Positions 51,166 through 61,628 are shown, numbered from the stretch's first letter. The stretch: 64,000 nucleotides of DNA from Methylobacterium brachythecii (GCF_014196345.1 NZ_JACIDN010000002.1:704657-768656); one strand, 5' to 3'. Translations and numbers: made by a program. Notes: generated by a model not told the origin, from the letters alone.

Positions 51166-52457
51166 TCCGCCTCGACAGCCGCGCCGCCGATTTCGGCGAC
51201 GCCTTTGCCCGCCTGCTCAGCGTCAAGCGCGAGATCTCCGAGGATGTCGACGAGACCGTGCGCGGCATCATCAAGGGGGTGATCGCCGGCGGCGATGCGG
51301 CGCTGGTCGATTACAGCCGCCGTTTCGATCGCCTCGGCGAGGACTTTTCGGAAGTCACTTTGCGCTTCACCGCGGACGAGATCGAGGCCGCGATGGCCGA
51401 GTGCTCGGCCGAGACGCTGGCGGCCCTTCGCCTCGCCGCCGAACGGATCGAGACCTATCACCGCCTCCAGGTCCCGAAGGATCACCTCGCCACCGACGAT
51501 CTCGGCGTGACCTCGGGCTGGCGTTGGACGGCGCTCGAATCCGTCGGGCTCTACGTCCCCGGCGGCACCGCGAGCTATCCCTCCTCGGTGCTGATGAACG
51601 CGATTCCCGCGCGCGTCGCCGGTGTGCCGCGCGTCGCCATGGTGGTGCCGACGCCCGAGGGCCGGCTCAACCCGCTGGTGCTCGCCGCCGCTCACATCTC
51701 CGGCGTCACCGAAATCTTCCGGATCGGCGGCGCGCAGGCCGTGGCGGCGCTGGCCTACGGCACGCAGAGCGTGGCGCCGGTGGCGAAGATCGTCGGCCCC
51801 GGCAATGCCTATGTCGCGGCGGCCAAGCGCCGGGTGTTCGGCCAAGTCGGCATCGACATGATTGCCGGCCCCTCCGAGGTGCTGATCCTCGCCGACCATC
51901 ACGCCAATCCCGACTGGATCGCCGCCGACCTCCTGGCCCAGGCCGAGCATGACGAGGCGGCTCAGGCGATCCTCATCACGACCTCCGACAGCCTTGCCGA
52001 GCAGGTCGAGCAGTCCGTCGAGCGCGCGCTCGGCACCATGTCCCGCGAAAGCATCGCACGGGCGAGCTGGCGCGATTACGGCGCGATCATCCGCGTGGCG
52101 AATTTCGACGAGGCCGTCCCGCTGGTCGACCGGCTCGCGCCCGAGCATCTCGAGGTCGAGACGGAGGATGCCGAGGCACTCTCCCTCAAGATCCGCAATG
52201 CCGGCGCCATCTTCCTCGGTTCACACACGCCCGAGGCAATCGGCGACTATGTCGGCGGCCCCAACCACGTGTTGCCCACCGCCCGCTCGGCGCGGTTCTC
52301 CTCGGGGCTCTCGGTGCTCGACTTCATGAAGCGCACCTCGATCCTGCGTTGCGACCCGGCCGCTTTGCGGGCACTCGGCCCTGCGGCCATCGCCCTCGGG
52401 CACTCCGAAGGCCTGGATGGTCACGCCCGCTCGGTCGCGATCCGCTTGAACCTCTGA
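51162..52457 (+). CDS. hisD: Histidinol dehydrogenase
   Basis: Catalyses the last two steps of histidine synthesis, oxidising histidinol to histidine with NAD and zinc. It is 431 residues. The NAD region [18 protein letters not shown], the [11 protein letters not shown] block and the APEHLEVE block are family signatures. The start overlaps the DUF2948 stop, and a longer upstream open frame is not coding. The normal partners hisG, hisB and others are not in the window. Confidence 0.96.
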   Translation: MIRLDSRAADFGDAFARLLSVKREISEDVDETVRGIIKGVIAGGDAALVDYSRRFDRLGEDFSEVTLRFTADEIEAAMAECSAETLAALRLAAERIETYHRLQVPKDHLATDDLGVTSGWRWTALESVGLYVPGGTASYPSSVLMNAIPARVAGVPRVAMVVPTPEGRLNPLVLAAAHISGVTEIFRIGGAQAVAALAYGTQSVAPVAKIVGPGNAYVAAAKRRVFGQVGIDMIAGPSEVLILADHHANPDWIAADLLAQAEHDEAAQAILITTSDSLAEQVEQSVERALGTMSRESIARASWRDYGAIIRVANFDEAVPLVDRLAPEHLEVETEDAEALSLKIRNAGAIFLGSHTPEAIGDYVGGPNHVLPTARSARFSSGLSVLDFMKRTSILRCDPAALRALGPAAIALGHSEGLDGHARSVAIRLNL

Positions 52458-52497
52458 TAGGCGTGTCCTGACGCGAAGCTGAGAGAAGGCAACGGCG

Positions 52498-53004
52498 ATG
52501 CCGGCCGAGGCGGACAAAGCGACTGAGACCGACGCCTCGACCAACCGCCTCGCGGCGGTGAGCCTCGACGAGGCCTCGATCAGTCGCGGCAATCCGGATC
52601 AGGAACACGAGCGCGCTATCGCGATCTTCGACATCCTGGAGGAAAACTCCTTCAGCCTGCCGGGCCGCGATCACGGCCCCTATGCGCTGGTGATCGGCCT
52701 CGTGGAGAACAAGCTGTCCTTCGCCATCTCGACGGAGAAGGGCGAGGCGGTGATGACCCACCTGCTCTCGCTCTCGCCGTTCCGGCGGGTGATCCGCGAC
52801 TACGAAATGGTCTGCGAGAGCTATTACAGCGCCATCCGCACCGCCTCGCCTACCCAGATCGAGGCGATCGACATGGGCCGGCGCGGTCTGCACAACGAGG
52901 CTTCGGAACTGCTGAAGCAGCGCCTCGACGGCAAGGTCGACCTCGACCACCAGACCGCACGGCGGCTGTTCACCCTGGTCTTCGCCTTGCATTGGAAGGG
53001 CTGA
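52498..53004 (+). CDS. UPF0262 family protein
   Basis: A 168-residue alphaproteobacterial protein of unknown function, with [35 protein letters not shown] and [15 protein letters not shown] signatures. GAGAAGG precedes the ATG. It lies between hisD and the phosphatase gene, a conserved order that suggests co-expression. Confidence 0.85.
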   Translation: MPAEADKATETDASTNRLAAVSLDEASISRGNPDQEHERAIAIFDILEENSFSLPGRDHGPYALVIGLVENKLSFAISTEKGEAVMTHLLSLSPFRRVIRDYEMVCESYYSAIRTASPTQIEAIDMGRRGLHNEASELLKQRLDGKVDLDHQTARRLFTLVFALHWKG

Positions 53005-53036
53005 CGGGCGTGCGTCGCGCGTCCTGAGGAACCGGC

Positions 53037-53510
53037 ATGGCGGACGAGGCTCCCCCCGGCGGCCCTGCGAAGAAACGGCGGGTCCAGGCCGTTCTGTTCA
53101 TGTGCAACTTCAACGCCGTCCGCTCCCTCGCGGCGGAGGCCATCGCGCGGCATTATTTCGGCAAGTCGATCTACGTGCAGTCGGCCGGGATCCGCACTGG
53201 GGAGCCGCGCGATCCGCTCATGGTGGCCGCCCTCGACGAGATCGGCATCGACGCCTCGCGCCATAAGCCGCGCACGGTCGAAGAGTTGGAGGAGTGGGAG
53301 GGCCTGAACTTCGACCTGATCGTCACGCTCTCGCCGGAGGCGCACCACAAGGCGATCGCGCTCACGCATACTCTTGCGGCGGATGTCGAATATTGGCCGA
53401 CGCCCGATCCGACGCTCAACCAGGACGGCACCCGAGAACAGCGCCTCGACGGCTACCGCGACGTGCGCGACGGCCTCACCTATCGGATCAAGTCACGGCT
53501 GAAGAGCTGA
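53037..53510 (+). CDS. Low-molecular-weight protein-tyrosine phosphatase-like protein
   Basis: A 157-residue protein with the phosphatase/arsenate-reductase P-loop CNFNAVRS (C-x5-R-S) near residues 22-29 and the general-acid Asp in PTPDP. Arsenate reductases of this fold share the same loop, so its substrate is not certain. It follows UPF0262 by 32 bp with GAGGAA upstream. In related genomes infA often follows; here it does not. Confidence 0.85.
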   Translation: MADEAPPGGPAKKRRVQAVLFMCNFNAVRSLAAEAIARHYFGKSIYVQSAGIRTGEPRDPLMVAALDEIGIDASRHKPRTVEELEEWEGLNFDLIVTLSPEAHHKAIALTHTLAADVEYWPTPDPTLNQDGTREQRLDGYRDVRDGLTYRIKSRLKS

Positions 53511-53568
53511 GCCCGGCCATTGCCGTGCAAAGCCTTCCCGGCTGAATGTCCGGCGAAACGATGAAGGC

Positions 53569-53736
53569 TTACTTTTCGGTCTGAACCGCTTCGGCGGCAG
53601 CGGCGCGCTGCGCCCATGACGCGCGCAGGTCCTTCACCATCTGCGTGATGAACATCTCGAACGAGACGTACGAGAAGATCGCGATGCAGATCAGGAGGGC
53701 GAGAGAGACCAGGGTCTTGGCGGTTGCGACGTCCAC
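53569..53736 (-). CDS. 55-residue single-helix membrane protein
   Basis: Translates as (M)DVATAKTLVSLALLICIAIFSYVSFEMF..., with a membrane helix at residues 8-27, then an Ala/Gln/Glu-rich helical tail. It starts at GTG with no clear ribosome site, so confidence is moderate. Convergent with the phosphatase gene. No family recognised. Confidence 0.5.
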   Translation of the reverse strand: MDVATAKTLVSLALLICIAIFSYVSFEMFITQMVKDLRASWAQRAAAAEAVQTEK

Positions 53737-53965
53737 GGCGAAATGTCCAAATGCGATGTGTCAGGCGAAGGGCTGAATAAGGAGGCCTGAATTCCTTTGC
53801 GCTCAGCGCATGGCATTCATATGAACCTGCCCCAGACCGGCCGCCGTGCGCAGACGCACCTCGCCCTGCACCGGACGAGCTTTTGCAAGTGTGTCCTAAG
53901 ATTTCGCAAAAATCAGAAACGCATTTGGCGAGTCTTCGCCGAATCCATCCGCCGAATGGGCTAGT

Positions 53966-54832
53966 CTATGCCGCGGCCTGCGAAAGACGCCGGATCGAGG
54001 TGACCGCGCCGAAACTCTTCTCGGCGATCCGCTCCACCGCTTCGCGCAGCGGCTCCACGGCGACGGTCATATGGTGGCCGTTGGCGTGGATGAGCCGCTC
54101 GGCATCGAGCATGAGGCCGACATGGCCCTTCCAGAAAACCACGTCGCCGCGTTGCAGGCCGTCGAGGCCCAAACGGAGCGGCTCGCCGAGAGCGGCTTCC
54201 TGCATGTCGGTGTCGCGCGGACAGGCCATGCCGGCCATCAGCAGGGAGAGCTGGACGAGCCCCGAGCAGTCGAGCCCGAGGCTGGTGCGGCCGCCCCAGA
54301 GATAGGGCGTGCCCACGAGCCGCTCGGCCGTCGCGCAGAAATCCGGCTGCCGATCCCCCAGGTCTCCGGCATGGTCAGCGACGATGTAGGCACCCGGCCG
54401 GATGCGCAGATAATCTCCCTCGCGCGCCTCGGAAGCGAAGGTCGCGCCCAGGCTGAGATGGCCGAGATTCGGCCGCTTCATGTTGGGTGCGGGGTAGAGG
54501 AAGGTGCGAAGCGCCGTGACGCGATCGGTCGGCTCGGCACCGATCGGACCGAGAGCGGCCTCGGGCAGGTAACCTACATAGCCGTCGAGCCCGAGCTGCA
54601 CGAAGGCGAAGCCGTCCCGGGCCTCGTAGAGCGTGACGGCCTCGCCCATCACCGCCTCGGTTTCGTAACCGGCTTCGCTGTCAGGGCGTTTGCGCAGAGG
54701 CGCAGATGGCGCGACGACGCGGCGAGCTTCACCCGCAACATACCGCTCGGCCTCGACGAGCCCCTTCAGATGCAGGGCGGCCAGATCGGGCCGTGCGGGC
54801 GTCAGGCGGGGATCACGGGCGTCGAGCGTCAT
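53966..54832 (-). CDS. NlpC/P60 (C40) cysteine peptidase with SH3-like domains
   Basis: A 288-residue cell-wall peptidase. Two SH3-like segments (about residues 34-92 and 100-150) precede the catalytic domain with GRTSLGLDCSGLVQLS (Cys189), KGHVGLM (His237) and HANGHH (third residue near 249). Such enzymes cut D-Glu-diaminopimelate links in peptidoglycan. There is no signal peptide visible. ATG at 54832 is preferred to the GTG at 54838. Confidence 0.88.
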   Translation of the reverse strand: MTLDARDPRLTPARPDLAALHLKGLVEAERYVAGEARRVVAPSAPLRKRPDSEAGYETEAVMGEAVTLYEARDGFAFVQLGLDGYVGYLPEAALGPIGAEPTDRVTALRTFLYPAPNMKRPNLGHLSLGATFASEAREGDYLRIRPGAYIVADHAGDLGDRQPDFCATAERLVGTPYLWGGRTSLGLDCSGLVQLSLLMAGMACPRDTDMQEAALGEPLRLGLDGLQRGDVVFWKGHVGLMLDAERLIHANGHHMTVAVEPLREAVERIAEKSFGAVTSIRRLSQAAA

Positions 54833-54893
54833 GCCCACGATCCGATGACGAACGGTCTGGACAAGTCAACGCGGTTTGGGCCGAAGCGGCTAC

Positions 54894-55073
54894 CTAATGT
54901 CGGGTATCGCTCACCGGAGGCGTGGCGGTTCGTGCCTCCTCGTCCGCCGTGTAGCCCTCCAGCCAATCCAGGCTGTCCTGGGAGCCAGCGCGATAGGGAT
55001 TGTCCTCGTCCGACTGGTTCGCCGCCTTCGCGGCGCGGCCTTCGTCGTAGATCGTCTGGGAATGAATGAGCAT
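54894..55073 (-). CDS. Rmf/CrpP-like small protein
   Basis: A 59-residue frame that starts MLIHSQTIYDEGRAAKAANQ and contains DNPYR and DWLEGYTADEE, the Gly-x-x-Ala helix, NPYR turn and Trp-x-x-Gly pattern of the ribosome-modulation-factor/CrpP group. CAGGAGGG lies 8 bases before the ATG, a strong ribosome site. RMF dimerises ribosomes in stationary phase in enteric bacteria; in alphaproteobacteria this fold is of uncertain role. It lies between the NlpC/P60 and kdpE genes, on their strand. Confidence 0.75.
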   Translation of the reverse strand: MLIHSQTIYDEGRAAKAANQSDEDNPYRAGSQDSLDWLEGYTADEEARTATPPVSDTRH

Positions 55074-55135
55074 GATGGCGCCCTCCTGTTCCAGGAGAAC
55101 AAAGCGCTAGTGCGTCGCCGGTTCCGGGAGGCCGG

Positions 55136-55837
55136 CTAACCGGCGACGGCCGGCTCCTCCGGCGCCTTGAGCCGGTAGCCGATTCCGGTTTCGGTGAGCA
55201 GGATGCGCGGGCGCTCGGGGTCGGCCTCCAGCTTCTGGCGGAGCTGGCGCATATAGACCCGGAGATATTGCGGATCGGCCGAGACCGAGACCCGGCTGAG
55301 CAACTGCGAATGCGTCAGCACCTTGCCGGCATGCTGCACGAGGATGCGCAGGAAATCGTATTCCCGCGGCGTCAGCTTCACCTCCTCCTCGTTCACGCGC
55401 ACGATGCGGCGCACGAGATCGACGGATAAGCCGTCCACCTTGAAGACCGCACGCTCGCCCTGCGTCGCGAGCCGATGGCGCAAGGCGTTGCGCAGCCGCG
55501 CCAACAGTTCGGCCATGCCGAAAGGCTTCGTGACGTAGTCGTCGGCGCCGAGATCGAGCGCCTCGACCTTGCCTGGCTCGTCGTCGCGGCTCGACAGGAC
55601 CACGACGGGCAGATCCGGCTTGCGCTCGTGGATGGCGCGCAACAGGTCGTGCCCGCGCATGTCGGGCAGGCCGAGATCGAGAATCGCGAGGTCGATGGTC
55701 TCGGCAGCGAGCGCATCGAGGGCGGCCTTTCCGGTGGCGGCCTCGACGATGGCGTAGCCTTGCGTGGTGAGCCCCATCCGCAGCAGCTTCCGGATGGGAG
55801 GCTCGTCGTCGATGACGAGGATGGTGGCAGCGGTCAT
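55136..55837 (-). CDS. kdpE: KdpE response regulator
   Basis: An OmpR-type regulator of the kdp operon, 233 residues. The receiver has acidic DD near residue 10, the phospho-acceptor Asp54 in ILDLGLPD and Lys in VTKPF. The C-terminal winged helix includes LTPREYDFLRILVQH. It ends the kdp operon. The ATG at 55837 or 55849 is used; the purine-rich end of repeat copy R3 supplies the ribosome-site-like GGAGGAGAG. Confidence 0.94.
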   Translation of the reverse strand: MTAATILVIDDEPPIRKLLRMGLTTQGYAIVEAATGKAALDALAAETIDLAILDLGLPDMRGHDLLRAIHERKPDLPVVVLSSRDDEPGKVEALDLGADDYVTKPFGMAELLARLRNALRHRLATQGERAVFKVDGLSVDLVRRIVRVNEEEVKLTPREYDFLRILVQHAGKVLTHSQLLSRVSVSADPQYLRVYMRQLRQKLEADPERPRILLTETGIGYRLKAPEEPAVAG

Positions 55838-55850
55838 GGACGCGCCCATC

Positions 55851-55961
55851 TCTCCTCCCCCTTGCGGGGAGGAGTTGGAGGTGGGGGTGGTCCCGCCGGG
55901 CTCGGTCGGCGGCAGGCGGAACCACCCCCACCCCTGCCCCTCCCCGCAAGGGGGAGGGGAT
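55851..55961. repeat. Palindromic intergenic repeat copy R3
   Basis: CTCCTCCCCCTTGCGGGG...CCCCGCAAGGGGGAGGGG with inner GTGGGGGTGG/CCACCCCCAC arms, between kdpD and kdpE. It could form a large hairpin in the kdp message. Confidence 0.85.
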
Positions 55962-55997
55962 GGCGGCTCCTCCCTTCGCGATGGTCCGAATCCTCTC

Positions 55998-58718
55998 TCA
56001 TGCCGCCAATTCCGATGCACTTTGAGCGGTGGTCGAAACAGGTAAGGTCAACGAGAACACAGCCCCTCCCCGCTCGCGCCGGTTGGCGGCAGTCAGCCGT
56101 CCCCCCATCGCCTCGATGAACCCGCGGGCGATGGCGAGGCCGAGACCGGTGCCGGCGCGGACCCGATCGCCCTTCCGCGCCCGATAGAACTTTTCGAAGA
56201 CCCTCTCGGCATCGCCTTCGGGAAGGCCTTCGCCCTCGTCGAGCAAGTCGATGCGCAGGCTCGCTCCCTCGCGGCTGCCACGGATCGTCACCGTCGTGCC
56301 CTCGGGGGCGTATTTCGCGGCATTGTCGAGCAGGTTCACCAACACCTGCTCGAACAGAACCGGATCGAGCGAGACCGGCGGCAGACCGGGGGCCATCTCC
56401 ACGACGACGCGGTGGTCCGCGAGGATCTTCTCCATGCGCCGAAGCGCCGTGGCGACGATCTCGGCAACGTCGTGCTGGGCGAGGTTCGGGGCGACTGCGC
56501 CCGCTTCCAGCCGGGTCATGTCGAGGAGATTGGCGATGAAGCGGTTGAGCCGCTCCGATTCCGCGACGATCGTCGCCAGCAGGTCGGCCTTGGATTCCCG
56601 TGGCAGGGCCTCGTCGAGATCGCGCAGCGTCGTGGCGGCGCCGAGCACCGAGGCGAGCGGCGTGCGCAGGTCGTGCGAGATCGAGGTGAGCAGCGCTTGG
56701 CGCAGCCGGTCGGTCTCCGCCGCGCGTTCGGCCCGGTCGAGGTCTTCCACGAGGCGGACCCGCTCGATGGCGAGAGCGCCCATGTCTGTGAGCGCGTCGA
56801 TCAGGCGGCGGCCCTCCGGCGTCAGCAATGGTCCGCTCGCATCGGAATCGAGCCCGATCACGCCGAGCGTGCCGCGTCCGGTGCGCATCGGCAGAAAAAG
56901 GCGTCGGGCGCCGGGCAACGTATCGGCCCCCCGGCCAGCCGGCCGCTCGTTATCGAAGGCCCAGCGCGCGGCAGCGAGATCGGCCTCGTCGAGGTGATCC
57001 TCGGGCGGGTAGCCGGCGCGCACCGCCACGCTGCCATCCTCCGGCAGCACGAGAACCACCCGCACCCGCAGCATGGCCGCGACCTGGGCGGCGGTCGCCC
57101 AGAGAACATCGTCGAGGGTGCCGCAGCTCGAGAGCTTGCGGCTGAACCCGTAGAGCCGCTCGGTCGCCGAGGCGCGCGCCTGCGAAACCACGGCCTGCTT
57201 GCGCGAGCGTGCCGCGAGGTTCGAGACCAGAATGGCGACGAGCGTGAACAGCAGGAAGGCCGCGATGTTGGTCGGGTCGGCAATGGTGAAGGTGTAGAGC
57301 GGCGGCAGGAAGAAGAAGTTGTAGGCGAGCGAGGCAGAGACGACCGCCGCGAGCGACGGGCCGAGGCCCAGGCGCACGGCCACCGCGACCACGGCCGTCA
57401 GCAGGATCAGGTCGGCATTCTCGACGCCGAGAAGCGGCTGAAGCAGCAGGGCCAGCCCTAGCGCCGAGCCCGTGGCCAGCAACGCTAGCGCATAGGGCAG
57501 CGGGCTCCTGCGGGTGCTGCCGGGCGCCGTGTCGACGGTCCTGCGGGGCCGGGACCCGCCTTCGACCGTTTCTCCGCTGATGACGTGGACGCTGATATTG
57601 CCGCTGCCACGCACGAGGTCGTGCACCACGGAGCCGTTCACGAGTTCGAACAGCCGCGAGCGGTCCGACTTGCCGACGACGATGTGGATGACGTTGGAGG
57701 CGCGGGCATGGGCGAGCACGTCCTCGGCGATGCGCCGGCCGCCCGGAATGGTGACGGGCTCGCCGCCAAGCCGGTCGGCGAGGCGCAGGGCCTCCGCGAT
57801 CCGGTCGCGCTCCGCCTCACCGAGGGAGGCGCTGCGTGGCCCCTCGACGGTGAGCGCCGTCCAGGGCGCATGCAGCCGGTCGGCGAGGCGCTTGGCGTAG
57901 CGCACGAGCCCGTGTGAGCGCGGATCCTCGCTGATACAGACCAGCACGCGCTCGCCGGCGCCCCAGGGGCCGGAGATCGCGTTGGCCCGCATGTGGCTCA
58001 AGAGTTCGTCGTCGACGCGGTCGGCCGTGCGGCGAAGCGCCAGCTCACGAAGCGCCGTGAGATTTCCGCGCGAAAAATAATGGAGCAGCGCCCGCTCGGC
58101 ATTCTGCGGAACGTAGACCTTACCGTCCTTGAGCCGCTGGATCAGGTCGTCCGGGTTGAGATCGACCACCTTGATGTCGTCAGCTCGGTCGAGAATGCCG
58201 TCGGGCACCGTCTCGCGCACGCGGATGCGGGTGATCTGGGCGACAACGTCGTTGAGGCTGTCGACATGCTGGATGTTGAGCGTGGTGTGGACGTCGATGC
58301 CGGCATCCAGCAGCTCCTCAACGTCCTGGAAGCGCTTGGGATGCCGGCTGCCCGGCGCATTGGTGTGGGCGAGTTCGTCCACCAGAGCCAAAGCCGGCCG
58401 GCGGGCGAGCAGCGCATCGAGATCCATCTCCTCGAGCACCGCGCCGTGATAGTCGATCTGCCGCCGTGGCAGCACATCCAGGCCCTCGACCAGGGCCTCG
58501 GTCTCGGCCCGGCCATGGGTCTCGACGATGCCCACCACTACGTCGATGCCGGCCTTGGCCCTGGCACGCCCGACGGTGAGCATCTCGTAGGTCTTGCCGA
58601 CCCCCGGCGCCGCGCCGAGAAAAACCTTCAGCCGGCCGCGCGGGCTCTCCTCCCGGCGCGCGACGTCGAGCAGCGCGTCGGGCGAGGGGCGGCTCGGGTC
58701 TCTCCGCTCATCCGGCAT
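55998..58718 (-). CDS. kdpD: KdpD sensor histidine kinase
   Basis: Senses potassium need and phosphorylates KdpE. It is 906 residues: the N-terminal KdpD domain with Walker A GAAPGVGKT (residues 35-43), a universal-stress-like part, four membrane helices near 400-500 (DUF4118), a GAF-like part, then the His-kinase core with SISHDLRTP (His682) and the ATP-binding domain with a GTGLGLAI block. It begins 23 bp after kdpC. Confidence 0.96.
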   Translation of the reverse strand: MPDERRDPSRPSPDALLDVARREESPRGRLKVFLGAAPGVGKTYEMLTVGRARAKAGIDVVVGIVETHGRAETEALVEGLDVLPRRQIDYHGAVLEEMDLDALLARRPALALVDELAHTNAPGSRHPKRFQDVEELLDAGIDVHTTLNIQHVDSLNDVVAQITRIRVRETVPDGILDRADDIKVVDLNPDDLIQRLKDGKVYVPQNAERALLHYFSRGNLTALRELALRRTADRVDDELLSHMRANAISGPWGAGERVLVCISEDPRSHGLVRYAKRLADRLHAPWTALTVEGPRSASLGEAERDRIAEALRLADRLGGEPVTIPGGRRIAEDVLAHARASNVIHIVVGKSDRSRLFELVNGSVVHDLVRGSGNISVHVISGETVEGGSRPRRTVDTAPGSTRRSPLPYALALLATGSALGLALLLQPLLGVENADLILLTAVVAVAVRLGLGPSLAAVVSASLAYNFFFLPPLYTFTIADPTNIAAFLLFTLVAILVSNLAARSRKQAVVSQARASATERLYGFSRKLSSCGTLDDVLWATAAQVAAMLRVRVVLVLPEDGSVAVRAGYPPEDHLDEADLAAARWAFDNERPAGRGADTLPGARRLFLPMRTGRGTLGVIGLDSDASGPLLTPEGRRLIDALTDMGALAIERVRLVEDLDRAERAAETDRLRQALLTSISHDLRTPLASVLGAATTLRDLDEALPRESKADLLATIVAESERLNRFIANLLDMTRLEAGAVAPNLAQHDVAEIVATALRRMEKILADHRVVVEMAPGLPPVSLDPVLFEQVLVNLLDNAAKYAPEGTTVTIRGSREGASLRIDLLDEGEGLPEGDAERVFEKFYRARKGDRVRAGTGLGLAIARGFIEAMGGRLTAANRRERGGAVFSLTLPVSTTAQSASELAA

Positions 58719-58741
58719 GGTGCGATCTTAGCACCGCGCGC

Positions 58742-59347
58742 TCATTTCCGGGCGAGATCGTCGAGAGCGAGATTGAGCGCCAGCACGTTGACGCGCGGCT
58801 CGCCGAGGACGCCGAGCCAGCGGCCCTGAACCTGGCTGGCGACGAGGGCCGCGACCTTCTCCTCCGCGATGCTTCGCGCCTTGGCGACCCGCGGGATCTG
58901 GAAGCGTGCCGCCTCCGGCGAGATGTCGGGATCAAGGCCCGACCCGCTCGTCGTGACGAGATCGGTCGGCACCGGCTGAGCGGAATTCTCCGCCTTCAGC
59001 GTCGCGACGTCGCCCTTGAGACGCTCGGCCAGCGCGGCGCTGGCCGGGCCGAGATTGGCGCCGCCGGAATTCGCGGCGTTGTAGGGCGCCGGCACCGTCT
59101 TCGACGCGTCAGCCGGATCGGGCGCCACGGTGGCGGAGGGGCGGCCATGGAAGTAGCGCTCGCTGCTGAAGCTCTGGCCGATCAGGCCGGAGCCGACGAT
59201 CGTGCCGTCGCGCTCGATCAGGCTGCCGGCGGCTTTCGCGGGGAAGATCGCCCCGGCGATGCCAGTGATGGCAAGGGGATAGGCGAGCCCGGTGATCGCG
59301 GTCAGCGCAACGAGGAGGACGAGAGCGGGGCGCAGATGGGAGAGCAT
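58742..59347 (-). CDS. kdpC: KdpC subunit of potassium ATPase
   Basis: A 201-residue subunit of KdpFABC with one N-terminal membrane helix (about residues 8-30) and the [16 protein letters not shown] and [14 protein letters not shown] family blocks. It helps couple the channel and pump subunits. Repeat copy R4 lies between kdpB and this gene. The frame is open upstream to 59542 but the ATG at 59347 gives the normal length. Confidence 0.95.
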   Translation of the reverse strand: MLSHLRPALVLLVALTAITGLAYPLAITGIAGAIFPAKAAGSLIERDGTIVGSGLIGQSFSSERYFHGRPSATVAPDPADASKTVPAPYNAANSGGANLGPASAALAERLKGDVATLKAENSAQPVPTDLVTTSGSGLDPDISPEAARFQIPRVAKARSIAEEKVAALVASQVQGRWLGVLGEPRVNVLALNLALDDLARK

Positions 59348-59375
59348 GGGTTGATGTCCGGTGGGCGGGGGCAAC

Positions 59376-59483
59376 TCTCCTCCCCCTTGTGGGGAGGAGT
59401 TGGAGGTGGGGGGTGCCAGATGAAGCTCTGCGTCTGATCCTGAGCCACACCCACCCTCGATCCCTCCTCGCAAGGGGGAGGGA
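59376..59483. repeat. Palindromic intergenic repeat copy R4
   Basis: CTCTCCTCCCCCTTGTGGGG...CTCGCAAGGGGGAGGG between kdpB and kdpC, about 108 bp. The centre (GATCCTGAGC) matches R1/R2 in inverted orientation. Confidence 0.85.
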
Positions 59484-59492
59484 AAGTGCTCG

Positions 59493-61583
59493 TCAGGCCA
59501 AGTGCAGCGCACTGACGGCGAGGTCGATCGCCTTGATGCCAACGAAGGGCACCAGGATGCCGCCGAGGCCGTAGATCAGGAGGTTGCGCCAGAGCAACGA
59601 AGCGGCGCCGACCGCGCGGTAGGTCACCCCCTTCAGGGCGAGCGGGATCAACGCGATGATGATCAGCGCGTTGAAGATGATCGCAGACAGGATCGCGCTC
59701 TGCGGCGAGGCGAGGCCCATGACGTTGAGCGCCTGAAGCTGCGGATAGAGCGTCAGGAACATCGCCGGGATGATCGCGAAGTACTTCGCGACGTCGTTGG
59801 CGATGGAGAAGGTGGTCAGCGCGCCGCGGGTCATCAGCAGTTGCTTGCCGATGCCGACGATCTCGATGAGCTTGGTCGGATCGGAGTCGAGATCGACCAT
59901 GTTGCCGGCCTCGCGGGCGGCGACGGTGCCGGTGTTCATGGCGACGCCGACATCGGCCTGGGCGAGCGCCGGGGCGTCGTTGGTGCCGTCGCCGCACATG
60001 GCGACGAGCTTGCCCTGCGCCTGCTCCTTGCGGATCAGCGCGAGCTTGTCCTCGGGCGTGGCCTGCGCGAGGAAATCGTCGACGCCCGCCTCGGCCGCGA
60101 TGGCAGCGGCGGTCATCGGGTTGTCGCCGGTGATCATCACCGTGCGGATGCCCATCTGGCGCAATTCCGAAAAACGCTCGCGGATGCCGCCCTTCACGAT
60201 GTCCTTGAGATAGACGACACCGAGCAGCCGGCCGTCTCGTGCCACCGCCAGCGGCGTGCCGCCGGCCTTGGCGATCTCCTCCGCGATCGCGCGCACCTCC
60301 CCGACCACCTCGGTCTCCGCGGCCGGATGATAGGCGAGCGCAGCGCTGGAGCCGCGCGTCGCCATCGGCTGACCGGTGACGGAGGCGATGACGGAATCGA
60401 CCGCGCCCTTTCGGATCGACGAGCCGTCGAGGTCGGCGCCTGACATGCGCGACTGCGCCGTGAAGGGCACGAAGGTGGCGTTCAGCCCGGCCATGTCCCG
60501 GGCGCGGATGCCGTATTTCTCCTTGGCGAGCACCACGATGGAGCGGCCCTCGGGTGTCTCGTCGGCGAGCGAGGCGAGCTGGGCGGCATCGGCCAGCTCC
60601 TGCTCGGAGACGCCGCGCACCGGGCGAAACTCGGTTGCTTGGCGGTTGCCGAGCGTGATGGTGCCGGTCTTGTCCAGCAGCAGCGTGTCGACGTCGCCCG
60701 CCGCCTCGACGGCGCGGCCCGACATGGCGAGCACGTTGAACCGCACCAGCCGGTCCATGCCGGCAATGCCGATCGCCGAGAGCAGCGCGCCGATCGTCGT
60801 CGGGATCAGCGTGACGAACAGCGCCACGAGCACGATGAGCGGGATCGACCCGCCAGCGTAGGAGGCGAAACTCGGGATCGTCGCCACTGCGAAGACGAAG
60901 ACGATGGTGAGCCCCGCGAGCAGGATGTTCAGCGCGATCTCGTTCGGCGTCTTCTGGCGGGCGGCGCCTTCGACCAGCGCGATCATGCGGTCGACGAAGG
61001 TCGAGCCGGCCGCAGCGGTGATGCGCACACGGATTTCGTCGGAAATCACCTGGGTGCCGCCCGTCACCGCCGAACGGTCGCCGCCGGATTCCCGGATGAC
61101 GGGGGCGGATTCGCCGGTGATCGCCGCTTCGTTCACCGAGGCGACACCCTGGATCACCTCGCCGTCGGAGGGGATCAGGTCGCCGGCCTCGACGAGGACG
61201 ACGTCACCGACCTTGAGGCTCGCGCCGGGCACCGTCTCGTAGTCGCGGCCCGTGCCTGTCAGGCGCTTGGCCGTCATTTCAGTTCGGGTGCGGCGCAGGC
61301 TGTCGGCCTGGGCCTTGCCGCGGCCCTCGGCCAGCGCCTCTGCGAAATTCGCGAAGATCAGGGTGAACCAGAGCCAGAGGATGATCTGAGCAGAGAAGAG
61401 CAGGTCGGAGCCGCCTGCGAACACGTCGCGCAGGAACAGGAGGGTGGTCAGCGCTGCAACCACCTCCACCGTGAACATCACGGGGTTCCTGATCATGGCG
61501 CGCGGGTCGAGCTTTCGCAGCGAACCGAGGAGGGCCGGCCCGATCAGGGCGTAGCTGAAGAGGGAGGAAGTCCGGGAAACCAT
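59493..61583 (-). CDS. kdpB: KdpB P-type ATPase subunit
   Basis: The ATP-hydrolysing subunit of the KdpFABC potassium pump, 696 residues. It has the phosphorylation motif DKTGT (Asp304), TGES in the actuator domain, and the [15 protein letters not shown] hinge. Seven or so membrane helices are visible. It follows a 63-codon frame after kdpA. Confidence 0.97.
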   Translation of the reverse strand: MVSRTSSLFSYALIGPALLGSLRKLDPRAMIRNPVMFTVEVVAALTTLLFLRDVFAGGSDLLFSAQIILWLWFTLIFANFAEALAEGRGKAQADSLRRTRTEMTAKRLTGTGRDYETVPGASLKVGDVVLVEAGDLIPSDGEVIQGVASVNEAAITGESAPVIRESGGDRSAVTGGTQVISDEIRVRITAAAGSTFVDRMIALVEGAARQKTPNEIALNILLAGLTIVFVFAVATIPSFASYAGGSIPLIVLVALFVTLIPTTIGALLSAIGIAGMDRLVRFNVLAMSGRAVEAAGDVDTLLLDKTGTITLGNRQATEFRPVRGVSEQELADAAQLASLADETPEGRSIVVLAKEKYGIRARDMAGLNATFVPFTAQSRMSGADLDGSSIRKGAVDSVIASVTGQPMATRGSSAALAYHPAAETEVVGEVRAIAEEIAKAGGTPLAVARDGRLLGVVYLKDIVKGGIRERFSELRQMGIRTVMITGDNPMTAAAIAAEAGVDDFLAQATPEDKLALIRKEQAQGKLVAMCGDGTNDAPALAQADVGVAMNTGTVAAREAGNMVDLDSDPTKLIEIVGIGKQLLMTRGALTTFSIANDVAKYFAIIPAMFLTLYPQLQALNVMGLASPQSAILSAIIFNALIIIALIPLALKGVTYRAVGAASLLWRNLLIYGLGGILVPFVGIKAIDLAVSALHLA

Positions 61584-61628
61584 CGCGAGACGATCCGATG
61601 AGAGAAAGCGGGGGCACGGCGTGCGCCG

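Noticed and set aside
43498..59483. Insertion sequence or integron explanation for the palindromic repeats
   Set aside because: No transposase or integrase gene lies beside any copy in this window, and no clear target-site duplication was seen. Called as dispersed repeats only.
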